DNA from: Verrucomicrobiaceae bacterium UBA7681
GTDB taxonomy: Bacteria; Verrucomicrobiota; Verrucomicrobiia; Verrucomicrobiales; Verrucomicrobiaceae
Assembly: GCA_002482965.1 (NCBI GenBank)
Contig: DLGZ01000021.1
Span: 42,299 to 106,298, forward strand
Reading direction: 5' to 3'
DNA length: 64,000 bases
Shown: piece after piece, positions 54,406 to 63,691 of the stretch
Position numbering within the stretch: position 1 is the first letter of the stretch
Layout: each line of letters opens with the position of its first letter
The notes under the pieces: generated by a model
The model's database searches: none
What the model was told of the DNA's origin: nothing
What the model saw: the letters and a program-made list of their open reading frames with translations, nothing else
Program-made: the position numbers and the translations under genes

Positions 54406-55017
54406 CTAATAGCCCGGTGGCGGCGGGGGAATGCCTGTCGGCAGGGTGCCATACCCTGGGGGAGGTGACGAGGTGCCGTATCCGGCAGGAGGCACGGTGG
54501 TGGGCTTGCGGTAGCTGCTGGTTGCTGCAGGAGCGTGATACGGTTTGGGCGCCTTGTAGGCTGTGCGTGGAGGCGCGCTGTGTTTGACCGGCGGCGTGCC
54601 GTAGCTTGATTGAGGAGAGCCGTAATTGGCCACAGGCGCAGCGCCGCTGGCCACGGTATCGGCAGTCACCGTGACATCGCCGAGCTGGTGATAGGGAATC
54701 TGAATTTCCTGAGCTGCGGCACGGGAGAGATTGATGACGCGGTTCGGATAGTAGGGAAAGCGGTCATTCACCGTCACGTTCACCGTGCGTCCGTTGCTGT
54801 TGTTCTTCACCTTGACCACGGTGCCGAAGGGCAGGGTGTTGTGTGCTGCGGTCCAGCCGAGGGGCTGATAAATGGCCCCCGAAGTGGTGTAGCGCCCGGC
54901 ATACTGTTCCGCGATGTAGGAGGCATAACCGCGCGCCTGATAGGCGGGCTTGGCGCAACTGGCCAGCAGAGCGGGCAGCGCAATGGCAAGGAATCGAAGA
55001 AGTACGGAAAAGTTCAT
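54406..55017 (-). CDS. RlpA-like lipoprotein (septal lytic transglycosylase family)
   Basis: A 203-residue RlpA-type double-psi beta-barrel protein. The lipobox is LLASC. The catalytic-type motifs are GWTAAHNTLPFGT (His) and VTVNDRFPYYPNRVINLS (Asp); the usual DRGP is DRFP here. No SPOR domain follows. Instead the last 80 residues are a Pro/Tyr/Gly-rich tail ending GIPPPPPGY. RlpA family proteins cleave naked glycan strands at the septum in some species. The gene diverges from the hydrolase gene. Confidence 0.87.
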   Translation of the reverse strand: MNFSVLLRFLAIALPALLASCAKPAYQARGYASYIAEQYAGRYTTSGAIYQPLGWTAAHNTLPFGTVVKVKNNSNGRTVNVTVNDRFPYYPNRVINLSRAAAQEIQIPYHQLGDVTVTADTVASGAAPVANYGSPQSSYGTPPVKHSAPPRTAYKAPKPYHAPAATSSYRKPTTVPPAGYGTSSPPPGYGTLPTGIPPPPPGY

Positions 55018-55078
55018 GATCTGCTTTTACGAACATAACAAGATTGGCACACGGCACAATCTTGCTCATCATCCGCAC

Positions 55079-56053
55079 GTGAAAAGAAAACGAGTCATGC
55101 TTGGGGTCGTGCTCCTGCTGGTGCCGCCACTGGCCGGCTGGCTGGCGGCTGATCAACTGGCGCATCCACCACGCAGGCCGTTGCAGGACTATCATCATGA
55201 GTTTCTGTCCGATCCGGCAGCGCATGGCGTGGTGCTGAAATCCTTCAGTTGCGCCGATGGCACCCCCTGTCTCGTCTGTGAGCCTGATCCGAGTGGTGCG
55301 CTGGGAAAACGCGGGCAGGTGATCCGTGAGCAACTGACGCAGAAAGGTCTCATCTTGCCTGCGCCCGGGAGCGTGGCCGGCAGTCTGGTGCTCGTGCATG
55401 GCCGTCGTGGTCGAAAGGAAGACTACCTGCTCGTCGCAGAGCGATTCTGCGCCGTGGGCTTTCGTTGCATTCTGCCCGACCTGCCTGCGCATGGCGATCA
55501 TCCAGGGGTAATTGCTTACTACGGTGTGAAGGAAGCCCATCTGCCTGCGCAGGTGTTGCATGAGGCTGCGGCGAAGTTCGGGTTCAATCCGCAGCCCGCC
55601 GGAATCATGGGCCTGTCGATGGGTGGTGCGGTCAGCATCCGTGCTCTGGCGGACAAAGATTCGCCATGGCGTGCTGCAGTGCTGGTTTCGACTTTCGATT
55701 CTTTGGATCATGTGGTGCGTTTCCAGACCTCCCGCTGGGCGGGGAACTGGATTGGCGCAGTCTGGAGCCACCTCACGGGATGGTGCTATCAACAGCAGAC
55801 CCACATGCAAATCAGTGAGGCAAACTCCCTCGCGCTGGTTCCCGGACTCAAATGCCCGGTGCTTGTCGCACATGGCTCTTCAGATCGTGTGATCCCCATC
55901 GCGTGTGGCCGTCGTCTCTATGACGCGCTGCCACCTGGCATCGAAAAACGCTGGGTTGAAATCCCGGGGGCCGATCACGACAATGTGTTGATTACCGATT
56001 TCCCGATCTATGCGGAGATGGCGGAGTGGATGCTGCACCACGTTCCGCAGTGA
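55079..56053 (+). CDS. Membrane-anchored alpha/beta hydrolase
   Basis: A 324-residue hydrolase with an N-terminal hydrophobic anchor (VMLGVVLLLVPPLAGWLAA). The nucleophile elbow is GLSMGG, the Asp is in HGSSDRVIP and the His in PGADHDN, so the triad is complete. The oxyanion motif LVHGRRGRKEDY precedes it. Start GTG 55079 (KRKRV before the anchor) fits a positive-inside signal; ATG 55097 is an alternative. Substrate is unknown. It diverges from RlpA and converges with the zinc-ribbon gene. Confidence 0.85.
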   Translation: MKRKRVMLGVVLLLVPPLAGWLAADQLAHPPRRPLQDYHHEFLSDPAAHGVVLKSFSCADGTPCLVCEPDPSGALGKRGQVIREQLTQKGLILPAPGSVAGSLVLVHGRRGRKEDYLLVAERFCAVGFRCILPDLPAHGDHPGVIAYYGVKEAHLPAQVLHEAAAKFGFNPQPAGIMGLSMGGAVSIRALADKDSPWRAAVLVSTFDSLDHVVRFQTSRWAGNWIGAVWSHLTGWCYQQQTHMQISEANSLALVPGLKCPVLVAHGSSDRVIPIACGRRLYDALPPGIEKRWVEIPGADHDNVLITDFPIYAEMAEWMLHHVPQ

Positions 56054-56060
56054 AGGCAGA

Positions 56061-57137
56061 TTACGCCGCCGGTTGCCGCAGTTCCACACCGCCGCAGTCG
56101 GAGCAGGCGGTGATGCCGCTTTGGAATTCGGCACCGCAGCGCGGGCAGGTTGGCAGCTTGGCCGCTGCAGGTGGATCGTAATCATCTTCTGCGATGCCTT
56201 CGTGGCGGAAGAACTTTTGCAATGCTTCGGCTTCGAGCGGGAGCGATTCGTTTAGAGGCCAGCCGGGAACGTAACGTGACTCACGCCAAAATTGCCGTGC
56301 ATGCTCCAGCCAGCGCTTCTCATCCAAGAGGCCACGCCAGGCGAGCGGATGCGGTGGTTCGGCATCGGTGGTCAGATTCACGACGTCAAACGCACGCATC
56401 GCCAGTTGCGGCAGGAAAGCGATCCCGAGCGCACGCCAGCGACGATAGGGGATGGCGATGTGACTTTTTCGGGTGCTGCGCAGAAATAGCCAGGACTGGA
56501 TGAATTGCAGCAGCAGCAGCACGCCCGCCGCGGCGAGAACGGCCACACTGTCGCCGAAGCGATGATACAAAACGCTGATGACGCCGAAGCACCACAGGCA
56601 GTGGATCGTGGCAAGGACGCGCAATGAACGGGTGCGCTGCGCCGCTTCTGTGGCGGCCTTCGCAGCGGCCTTCGTGTCGAGCGTCGAGCGGGCATGTTTG
56701 AGGAATGCGCTGTGGCGCTGGTCAGGCGTCAGACCACGCCATTCGGTGAGACGCTGCTGCCAGAGTTCAGCCAGATTTTTCGAGGGCAGGCGCACACGCG
56801 TGGTGACATCGAGATGCAGCGTGGTTTCCTCGGCACGTGGGGTCAGCTTGTCCCATGCGATGTGGATGCTCATGCTGTCAGTCAATCGCACACGCAGCGA
56901 ATCATGATCGGGCACAAACACCCATGGCAATGCCAGAGCATGCGCCTGCATGGGCGGCAAAGGAGAAAGCAGCAGCGGCGAGCCGTTGCCGATTTGGAGT
57001 CGCATCCATGGCCGCAGTGATCTCCACCCCGATTTGCCCGTGCCCGAAGCCATCCAGGCGGTGGATGGCACGAGGCGCAGGCACTCGATGAGATAGAGCA
57101 GCACGAAGACTGCGAGAAGCATCTGGCCGTCGGTCAT
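56061..57137 (-). CDS. Uncharacterised membrane protein with C-terminal zinc ribbon
   Basis: A 358-residue protein. Hydrophobic segments lie near residues 5-25 and two close together in the 175-225 region. The long soluble part between has no recognised domain. At the C-terminus CPRCGAEFQSGITACSDCG is a typical zinc ribbon. The gene starts 3 bp after the DUF2167 gene stop, in the same direction, so the two are probably one operon. No family name is offered. Confidence 0.75.
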   Translation of the reverse strand: MTDGQMLLAVFVLLYLIECLRLVPSTAWMASGTGKSGWRSLRPWMRLQIGNGSPLLLSPLPPMQAHALALPWVFVPDHDSLRVRLTDSMSIHIAWDKLTPRAEETTLHLDVTTRVRLPSKNLAELWQQRLTEWRGLTPDQRHSAFLKHARSTLDTKAAAKAATEAAQRTRSLRVLATIHCLWCFGVISVLYHRFGDSVAVLAAAGVLLLLQFIQSWLFLRSTRKSHIAIPYRRWRALGIAFLPQLAMRAFDVVNLTTDAEPPHPLAWRGLLDEKRWLEHARQFWRESRYVPGWPLNESLPLEAEALQKFFRHEGIAEDDYDPPAAAKLPTCPRCGAEFQSGITACSDCGGVELRQPAA

Positions 57138-57140
57138 GCG

Positions 57141-58073
57141 CTATTCGCCTGGTGGCTGACGCGAGCCGAAGATTTTGCCGAAAAGCTTTTTCACTGCGGC
57201 CAGAGCACCGACCACCAGCAGGATCGCCGCCTTGCCCATTTTGGCAAAGACCAGCCCGAGCTTGCCAAACAGACCCATCTTGGCTGCGGCGAAGGCACCC
57301 GTGCCGGCGATGAGGGCGGTGAGGCCGTATTTCGCGACCTTGTCCCCTTCGCGGAACTCAGCATAGCGCTGGCCCTCGATGTAGCTAAAGCCCGCGAGAA
57401 TTTTTTCCTGCTCGGCAATCATTTTTTCCATTTCCTCCGGTTCGCAGACCAGTGTGACTTCCATCACTCCGGTGCGGCCAAGAAGTCGCGTGTTGTAGTT
57501 GATGGAGATGCCGTCATTGTCGAGAGACTTCAAACGTGTACCCCATTCCAGGTTGTGGGTTTTCTCGTTGTAACGTGGCGGTATGACCCAGCCGAGAATT
57601 TCAAGTTCGGTCAGGCCATGCTCACGGCGGTATTGGTTGCCCTGCACCTGGCTCTCGCGCAGGCTCGCCAGCATTTCATCCGCGTCGATCTTGTCCTTCT
57701 CATCGTCTTTCACATAGCCGGATTCATCGAACTCAAAAATGATCCATGGGCCAAGGCCTTCGGTCGCCAGCATGCCGAGTTCGCGTTGGGTCGGCGGGTT
57801 CCCATACATTTCCATCAGTTTGCGCGTACCGTCGCCGGGGGTGAAGCGGTAGCCCTGAGGAATGTCGACCTCAGCTTTGCCCCCGAGGCTGCCTTTGCCT
57901 TGACGGGTCCAGCCGAGTTTTTCGATTTCGTCGATGCGCTTCTGAACGAGCTGCTTCATTTCCTCCGCCGTGGGCTCTTTAGGGGCTGCGGTCTCTGGCT
58001 GCTGAGCCTGAGTGGTGGAAAAAACTGCCAGGAAGGCCAGCAGTACGGCGCGTGGGATGAATGAAGACTTCAT
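57141..58073 (-). CDS. DUF2167 family membrane protein
   Basis: A 310-residue DUF2167 protein. It has a signal peptide (MKSSFIPRAVLLAFLAVFSTTQAQ). Family motifs are GYRFTPGDGTRKLMEMYGNPP, FEFDESGYVKDDEKDKIDAD and NYNTRLLGRTGVMEVTLV. Two hydrophobic segments sit at the C-terminus (about 250-300), so the globular part is likely on the outside. Function of the family is unknown. It is operonic with the zinc-ribbon gene. Confidence 0.85.
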   Translation of the reverse strand: MKSSFIPRAVLLAFLAVFSTTQAQQPETAAPKEPTAEEMKQLVQKRIDEIEKLGWTRQGKGSLGGKAEVDIPQGYRFTPGDGTRKLMEMYGNPPTQRELGMLATEGLGPWIIFEFDESGYVKDDEKDKIDADEMLASLRESQVQGNQYRREHGLTELEILGWVIPPRYNEKTHNLEWGTRLKSLDNDGISINYNTRLLGRTGVMEVTLVCEPEEMEKMIAEQEKILAGFSYIEGQRYAEFREGDKVAKYGLTALIAGTGAFAAAKMGLFGKLGLVFAKMGKAAILLVVGALAAVKKLFGKIFGSRQPPGE

Positions 58074-58192
58074 GCTCCTTCAATCTCGCAGGGGCTGAGG
58101 GAGATCGTCAAGGCGAGGTTTTTACCAGATTCGTAATTGGCAGCGGCAGCCTTAGGCGGCATGTTCATGGGTCGTTGACTCCTTTTCATTCC

Positions 58193-58969
58193 ATGGCTGA
58201 ACCGAATCCTGCTCCAGCATCTGCGCCACGCCGCGGGCCGGGATGCTTTACCCTGTTGGCCCTGGCCTTTCTGGTGGCGGTGGTCATGGGTGGCCTCGTG
58301 GCGTGGAAGGTGGTGGATGCGGGTTTTGGCCTGAAGTGGCTAGCAGAGCATTTCCAGAAGCAGACCATCACCGAGAGCTTCCGCGAAAATGTGAAGCGCA
58401 TCGCCTCGACTCAGGGAGATGTCCTGGAACTGGCCACGCTGGACACCGAGGAGACGGTGACCAAGTATGACACCAAGACGTGGTTTAACGATGCCGTTTA
58501 CCTCGGCACCACCGTGGCGGAAATTCGTGCCATGGTTGTCTATCGTTACCATTTGAAACTGTCTGACGAATGGAAGCTCACGGTCGAAAACGGTCGTTGT
58601 GTGGTGATCGCACCCGCCATTCGTCCCTCGCTGCCGCCGGCGATTCGCACGGAAACGGTGGAGAAAAAATCCGAGGCGGGCTGGCTGCGATTCAATGCGG
58701 CGGAGAACATGGCCGCATTGGAGAAAGGGCTGACCTCCATTTTGGAAAACCGTGCGGGGGTGCCAGGCAAAATCAAGCACGTGCGCGAAGCCAGCCGCCT
58801 GTCAGTGGCCAAGTTTGTGCAGCACTGGGTTCTTAAAGAGCAAAAAGAACACGAGCAGGGCGGCATCCGCGAGATCGTGGTGATTTTTCCTGATGAACAG
58901 GCCGCCTCCAACACCGCAGAAGCAGCGAAGCTGCCTGCTACATTAAATCTGGAAGTGAGAGCCGATTAA
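58193..58969 (+). CDS. DUF4230-like membrane-anchored protein
   Basis: A 258-residue protein. One N-terminal hydrophobic segment (about 22-44) follows a Pro/Ala-rich cytoplasmic start. The soluble part has the pattern YLGTTVAEIRAMVVYRYHLKL and GRCVVIAPAI, which resembles DUF4230, although I am not certain. Start at 58193 (MAEPNPAP) is chosen over the in-frame 58061 because the longer N-terminus is not family-like. It is convergent with the pseudopilin gene. Confidence 0.7.
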   Translation: MAEPNPAPASAPRRGPGCFTLLALAFLVAVVMGGLVAWKVVDAGFGLKWLAEHFQKQTITESFRENVKRIASTQGDVLELATLDTEETVTKYDTKTWFNDAVYLGTTVAEIRAMVVYRYHLKLSDEWKLTVENGRCVVIAPAIRPSLPPAIRTETVEKKSEAGWLRFNAAENMAALEKGLTSILENRAGVPGKIKHVREASRLSVAKFVQHWVLKEQKEHEQGGIREIVVIFPDEQAASNTAEAAKLPATLNLEVRAD

Positions 58970-58978
58970 GCCGGAGAC

Positions 58979-59473
58979 TCAAGGCTGCTGCCCTGCAGGA
59001 TCATAGAGCAACAGGTCGGACTCGAATTTCACAAAAGTCAGCGCACCGGGCAGATCGGTGGGCCGCAAGTTGGCGAGGCTGAAAAATTTGCCTTTCCATA
59101 TCCCTTGCTGGCCGGTGACGCCGCCGGTCAGCTTGACGGCGGTGGCCAGTTTGTCGCCTGGCACGACAAAATCCGCGCCGCCGAGCGTGGCATAGACCCC
59201 GAGGGAAACAATTTCCTGAGCGTTGCGCTGGTTGATCACGCGTTCAATCACAACCCGGTGGTTTCCGCCGTACCAGCCGAGTGCGATACTGCTGAAAATG
59301 CCAACCAGGCAGATGACGGTCAGCAACTCCAACAATGAAAAGCCAGCTGCCACCCAGTTTTTCGGCTGGGTTTGCGGACGGAGGGAGGCGGCCGAGATGA
59401 GTAACACGATTTTATAATTATCATAATCATCCTTTCGCCGCAATCTCTCGTTTTGACGGGTGACTGTCTGCAT
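58979..59473 (-). CDS. Pseudopilin-like protein with type IV prepilin motif
   Basis: A type IV pilin/pseudopilin-like protein. The motif AGFSLLELLTVICLVGIFSS supplies the G|F cleavage site, the Glu at +5 and the hydrophobic helix. The rest is a small globular domain with many Gly and Val residues. With the ATG at 59473 the leader would be long, about 43 residues; a GTG at 59407 gives a more usual 20-residue leader. No secretion or pilus genes are adjacent, as is common for such solitary pseudopilins in Verrucomicrobia. Confidence 0.75.
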   Translation of the reverse strand: MQTVTRQNERLRRKDDYDNYKIVLLISAASLRPQTQPKNWVAAGFSLLELLTVICLVGIFSSIALGWYGGNHRVVIERVINQRNAQEIVSLGVYATLGGADFVVPGDKLATAVKLTGGVTGQQGIWKGKFFSLANLRPTDLPGALTFVKFESDLLLYDPAGQQP

Positions 59474-59491
59474 TTAGACAGAGCAGCAAAC

Positions 59492-60142
59492 ATGAAACCG
59501 GACCTGATGGAACAACTACCCCGATCACAGCGCGAAGCTGTTGAGTCTGCCGGTTATCGCATTGCACGCTGGGTGGCGGCGCGTGAAGTCTTGCAGGCAC
59601 GTGTGGCTAAAGGTCGAATTGCAGGTCCATTGGGTGATTTTTTGGCGCATTGGCTGTCGCTGGCTCCTGCAAATGAGGCTGACTCAGAGCTCTGGTTGTC
59701 ATTCGATTACGCACTGGACCCAGTGAAACTGAAACTTGCGGGAGGCAGTGCAACGCTTGCCAAATCACCGCTGGAGCAGGCACTGCTGCATTTGCCTGCG
59801 TTGCGCCCGTTTTGGAGCCAGGAATTGCGCCAGCAGCACTTTGTGGCTTTGCGAACTCTGGTCCCGCAGGCCTGGCTGCTGGACTCGGCTCAGGTTCCAC
59901 CCGGAGCGGTGATTCAGGGGTTGGGCACCGTATCTTGGGATCGAATCCCGCAAATGAGGGGCGGGGAGTGGGAAATCCAGGACTCGAAGGGTCTGGCGAA
60001 CACGGATTGGCCTCTTGCGCTGACTGCGCAGGACAGCATTTTGATCTCACGCCCGGCTTCAAACGTAGTACTCAATGCACGGTATGGTCGGAATGACGCT
60101 GGTCAGGTTGTTTTGCGTACGATTGAAGAAGCGGCACCTTGA
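59492..60142 (+). CDS. Uncharacterised protein upstream of clpX
   Basis: A 216-residue protein, probably cytoplasmic, with no recognised domain, signal or membrane segment. It begins MKPDLMEQLPRSQREAV, has Leu/Ala-rich helices in the middle and a mixed C-terminus. Start at 59492 has a preceding purine-rich GAGCAGC as a weak Shine-Dalgarno; the frame is open 13 codons further. It precedes clpX by 45 bp in the same direction, which suggests cotranscription. Confidence 0.7.
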   Translation: MKPDLMEQLPRSQREAVESAGYRIARWVAAREVLQARVAKGRIAGPLGDFLAHWLSLAPANEADSELWLSFDYALDPVKLKLAGGSATLAKSPLEQALLHLPALRPFWSQELRQQHFVALRTLVPQAWLLDSAQVPPGAVIQGLGTVSWDRIPQMRGGEWEIQDSKGLANTDWPLALTAQDSILISRPASNVVLNARYGRNDAGQVVLRTIEEAAP

Positions 60143-60187
60143 CGTGCATCCTGCTTCCGTGCGACATTATGGCATCCCCAAAAACTC

Positions 60188-61480
60188 ATGGCACGCGGCT
60201 CCAACGTTACTCTCTGCTCCTTCTGCGGCAAAAGCCATGCAGAGGTCAAAAAACTCATTGCAGGTCCTGGGGTATACATTTGTGACAACTGCATTCACGT
60301 CTGTAAAAACATCCTCGACAAAGAAACCTCGGTCGATTCCGAGGGTGGTCCAGCCCTGCTGGTGCCACGCCCGGCTGATATTGCAGCACTGCTGGATCAG
60401 CATGTGATCGGTCAGGCACAGGCGAAGAAGGTGCTCAGTGTCGCGGTGCACAATCATTACAAGCGCATCCTGCACACGCAGCAGCAGGCCACTCGTGCCG
60501 GCAGCGGAGCCCCCCGCAAAGTGACGACGGCTCTGCCCGACCCAAATGATGTCGAGATCGAAAAGAGCAATGTACTGCTCATGGGCCCCACCGGTTGTGG
60601 CAAGACACTGCTGGCCAAGACTCTCGCACGCATTCTCAATGTGCCGTTCAGCATCGCGGATGCCACGACGCTGACAGAAGCCGGCTACGTCGGCGAAGAT
60701 GTGGAAAACATTGTACTGCGGCTGCTGCAGGCGGCTGACTACGATGTAGCGCGTGCCGAGATGGGCATCGTGTACATTGACGAGATCGACAAGATCGGTC
60801 GCAAGACCGAAAACGTGAGCATCACGCGCGATGTGTCTGGCGAAGGCGTGCAGCAGGCACTGCTGAAAATCATCGAAGGCACCGTATGCAATGTGCCGCC
60901 TCAGGGTGGCCGCAAGCATCCGCAGCAGGAGTACATCCAGGTGAACACGGAAAACATTCTGTTCATCTGCGGCGGGGCCTTTGTCGGCCTCGACAAGTTG
61001 ATGGAGCGGCGTCGTGGCGGCAAGACCATGGGATTTGGCAATTCACACCTTGTGAAGCCGGAGGCAGGCAAACTCTCGTCCCAAGTCGAGCCTGAGGACC
61101 TGCTGTCATTTGGCCTGATCCCGGAGTTCATCGGTCGTCTGCCAGTGGTTTGTTCGCTGGAGCCACTGACTGAGCAAGAGCTCGTACGGGTGCTTACCGA
61201 GCCGAAAAACGCTTTGATCAAACAGTATGCGAAACTCATGAACATGGACGGCGTGGAGCTTTCCATCACACGGGACGCCATGCTTGCCATGTCGAAGGAG
61301 GCGGTGACACGCGGAACCGGTGCACGCGGTCTGCGCAGCATCTTCGAGCGCATCATGCTGGATGTCATGTACGATGTGCCCAGCCGGATGGACGTGCGTG
61401 GCGTCACCATCAACGAAGGCGTCGTCAAGGGGGAGCGCGCGGCCATGCTGCGCAAGCGCGTCGAACGCAAGGCGGCCTAG
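60188..61480 (+). CDS. clpX: ClpX, ATP-dependent unfoldase of ClpXP
   Basis: A 430-residue AAA+ unfoldase that recognises tagged substrates and feeds them to ClpP. The N-terminal zinc-binding domain has four cysteines, C10, C13, C32 and C35. Walker A GPTGCGKT is at 133-140, the pore loop GYVGED follows, and Walker B is VYIDEIDK. Sensor and ClpP-contact regions are in place, and length is normal. clpP is not in the window, whereas in many bacteria it is next to clpX. Confidence 0.97.
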   Translation: MARGSNVTLCSFCGKSHAEVKKLIAGPGVYICDNCIHVCKNILDKETSVDSEGGPALLVPRPADIAALLDQHVIGQAQAKKVLSVAVHNHYKRILHTQQQATRAGSGAPRKVTTALPDPNDVEIEKSNVLLMGPTGCGKTLLAKTLARILNVPFSIADATTLTEAGYVGEDVENIVLRLLQAADYDVARAEMGIVYIDEIDKIGRKTENVSITRDVSGEGVQQALLKIIEGTVCNVPPQGGRKHPQQEYIQVNTENILFICGGAFVGLDKLMERRRGGKTMGFGNSHLVKPEAGKLSSQVEPEDLLSFGLIPEFIGRLPVVCSLEPLTEQELVRVLTEPKNALIKQYAKLMNMDGVELSITRDAMLAMSKEAVTRGTGARGLRSIFERIMLDVMYDVPSRMDVRGVTINEGVVKGERAAMLRKRVERKAA

Positions 61481-61560
61481 CCCTGTTTGTTACAAAGCCG
61501 GGGCGAAAATTCTTCTGGAGGTTTGGCGGCACTGCACGTCATATTGCGGCATATCCGCCC

Positions 61561-62526
61561 ATGACTTCCAGCACCTCCTCCCGCCGCCACTTTCTACAAC
61601 TCTTTACCGCCGCCGTAGCCGCTGCGGGTTCCCGCTCGGCCATTGCCGCCGACAAGGAGCCTCCGTTCAAAATCTCGCTGGCTGAGTGGTCGTTGAACAA
61701 AGGCATCTTTGGGAAAGGCGGCGCAGAGCGCCACGAGCATCTCGACTTCTGCAAGATCGCCCGCAGCCTCGGCATCGACGGCGTCGAGTATGTGAACCAG
61801 ATGTTCTTCGACAAGGCCACGGACGCCGCCTACCTCGGCGAAATGAAAAAGCGCCAGGAAGGCGAAGGCGTGCAGGGCCTGCTCATCATGTGCGACCGCG
61901 AAGGCAATCTCGGCGACCCCGATGAAGCCAAGCGCGCCAAGACCATCGAAAACCACCTCAAGTGGCTCGATGCCGCCAAGACCCTCGGCTGCCACAGCAT
62001 TCGCGTGAATGCCGCCAGCGATCCGAAGTTGAGCGGGGACGAGCAGATGAAACTCGCCGCCGATGGTCTGCATCGCTTGTGCGTGGAAGGCGACAAACGC
62101 GGACTCTTCGTCGTCGTCGAAAATCATGGCGGCCTCTCCAGCAACGGCCTCTGGCTCACCGGTGTCATGAAAGCGGCAGATCACGCCCGCGTCGGCATCC
62201 TGCCCGACTTTGGCAATTTCTACACCGACCGCATCAAAGGTGAACTCTACAATCCCTACAAAGGACTGCGTGAGTTCATGCCCTGGGTGAAGAAGGGCAT
62301 GAGCGCCAAGGCCTATGACTGGGACACTGGCGCTGGCAAGTTTTACACTGAAGACCGCCGCGAGGGGCGCGAGATGACACTCGACTTCGAGCGCCTGATC
62401 AACATTGTCGTCAAGGCCGGCTATAACGGCTACATCGGCATCGAATACGAAGGCGACAAGCACACTGAAATCGAAGGCATCAAGCGTACCAAGCAGGCGC
62501 TCGATGAGATCAAATCGATGCTCTGA
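61561..62526 (+). CDS. Exported sugar isomerase/epimerase-like TIM-barrel protein
   Basis: A 321-residue AP endonuclease 2/xylose isomerase-like TIM barrel (PF01261). The N-terminus has a twin-arginine signal, SSRRHFLQLF followed by an Ala-rich hydrophobic stretch and SAIAADK. Barrel motifs include LAEWSLNKG, GIDGVEYVNQ, VENHGGLSSNG, LPDFGNFY and YIGIEYEGD, giving Glu/His/Asp metal ligands typical of the family. Secreted members are common in PVC bacteria; the substrate is unknown. Confidence 0.88.
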   Translation: MTSSTSSRRHFLQLFTAAVAAAGSRSAIAADKEPPFKISLAEWSLNKGIFGKGGAERHEHLDFCKIARSLGIDGVEYVNQMFFDKATDAAYLGEMKKRQEGEGVQGLLIMCDREGNLGDPDEAKRAKTIENHLKWLDAAKTLGCHSIRVNAASDPKLSGDEQMKLAADGLHRLCVEGDKRGLFVVVENHGGLSSNGLWLTGVMKAADHARVGILPDFGNFYTDRIKGELYNPYKGLREFMPWVKKGMSAKAYDWDTGAGKFYTEDRREGREMTLDFERLINIVVKAGYNGYIGIEYEGDKHTEIEGIKRTKQALDEIKSML

Positions 62527-62565
62527 TTTTCCAACCGTATCCAAAACTCAAACACCTCGCACATC

Positions 62566-63114
62566 ATGCCACCCGAAGACTCACCCCTGCCCGCCGTCGC
62601 GGCGGAAACCACTCTCTGGTCCGGTCACACCTCCCAGTGGGTTCATTTCTGGTATTACCTCTTCTGCATCCTGCTTGCCGGAGGCATCGGCTTCGCCGCC
62701 ACTGTGTTTGGTTTGGCGACTGCGGGCATTGGAATGCTGGGCTATCTGGCGCTCATCATCCCGATGATGATGTGGCTCATCCGCTGGTGGGTCACAAAAT
62801 GCACCACCTATGAACTGACGAGCCAGCGCTTGCGCATTCGTGCGGGGATTCTCAACAAAAAGGTCGATGAACTCGAACTCTTCCGCGTGCGTGACTACAC
62901 CATGGAGCAGCCGTTGATGCTGCGTATGGTGGGTCTTGGAAATTTAACATTGGTCACCACTGACGCCACGACACCCACCATCGCCATGCGCGCCATTCCT
63001 GGGGTTGAGTTAGTGCGCGAAAAACTGCGCAACGCTGTGCAACATGAGCGGGATCGTAAACGGGTTCGGCAAATGGATGTGGACAGTGTGGATGACCACG
63101 GCGGGCTTAGTTGA
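62566..63114 (+). CDS. PH-domain membrane protein (bPH_2 / YdbS-like)
   Basis: A 182-residue protein with two N-terminal transmembrane segments (about 25-70) followed by a bacterial PH-like domain: TTYELTSQRLRIRAGILNKKVDELELFRVRDYTMEQP (split here at Y-T; typical of DUF304/bPH_2), then LVTTDATTPTIAMRAIPG. The family is associated with membrane homeostasis, but the role is unclear. Its stop overlaps the convergent lipoprotein gene by 8 bp. Confidence 0.85.
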   Translation: MPPEDSPLPAVAAETTLWSGHTSQWVHFWYYLFCILLAGGIGFAATVFGLATAGIGMLGYLALIIPMMMWLIRWWVTKCTTYELTSQRLRIRAGILNKKVDELELFRVRDYTMEQPLMLRMVGLGNLTLVTTDATTPTIAMRAIPGVELVREKLRNAVQHERDRKRVRQMDVDSVDDHGGLS

Positions 63115-63637
63115 CCGGCGGTGTTTTGGCTGAGGAGCCTTCGAGCTTCTCGGCGTTCACCACGGTGGTTTTGCCGTCTTTGACTTCGAGGTGCACTTTC
63201 ATGCGCGCGAATTCCTTTTTGTAGCTCCAGCCGGCTTCGGCGTCCCAGGTGGTGGCGCTGGTGGGCTGGAGTTTGCGGAGTTGAAGGACAAAAGCGGCTA
63301 GGCGTGTGTCGGAATCCGCAATGGTGTGGTCCGGGTCGATGTCTTTGAGGTTTTGGGCGTTGACGAATTTGAGCTTCAGGTCGGCGAAGCGGTTGGTGAA
63401 GGTGTCGGTGGCGGGGGTCATGCCGTCGCGGTTGATCTCGCCGAGGACGATGGAGTAGCTTTTGGGGACGCCGGGGTTGAGGTCGGGGATGGTGGTGATG
63501 AGGTGGCGGATGGCGGCTTCGCCGGCATCGCACTCATAGAGGTTCAGCGGAAGGGGGGCGGTGTCTGAGGAATCGCAGGCGGCGAGACCGAGGCAGAGGC
63601 TGAGCAGAAGGTGGCGGCGTGTCATGTGGGTGTTCAT
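63107..63637 (-). CDS. Uncharacterised lipoprotein
   Basis: A 176-residue protein that begins MNTHMTRRHLLLSLCLGLAACDSS, a signal peptide with lipobox LAAC. An inner start at 63625 is equally possible; the frame is open far upstream but without a signal. The mature part has no recognised domain. YKKEFARMKVHLEVKDGKTT near the C-terminus suggests a small mixed-fold domain. It diverges from hflX with 54 bp between starts. Confidence 0.75.
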   Translation of the reverse strand: MNTHMTRRHLLLSLCLGLAACDSSDTAPLPLNLYECDAGEAAIRHLITTIPDLNPGVPKSYSIVLGEINRDGMTPATDTFTNRFADLKLKFVNAQNLKDIDPDHTIADSDTRLAAFVLQLRKLQPTSATTWDAEAGWSYKKEFARMKVHLEVKDGKTTVVNAEKLEGSSAKTPPVN

Positions 63638-63691
63638 GGCATGGAATACGCAGCTTGGCAATGCGCTGGCGTGGTCCATACTGGCAACCCC

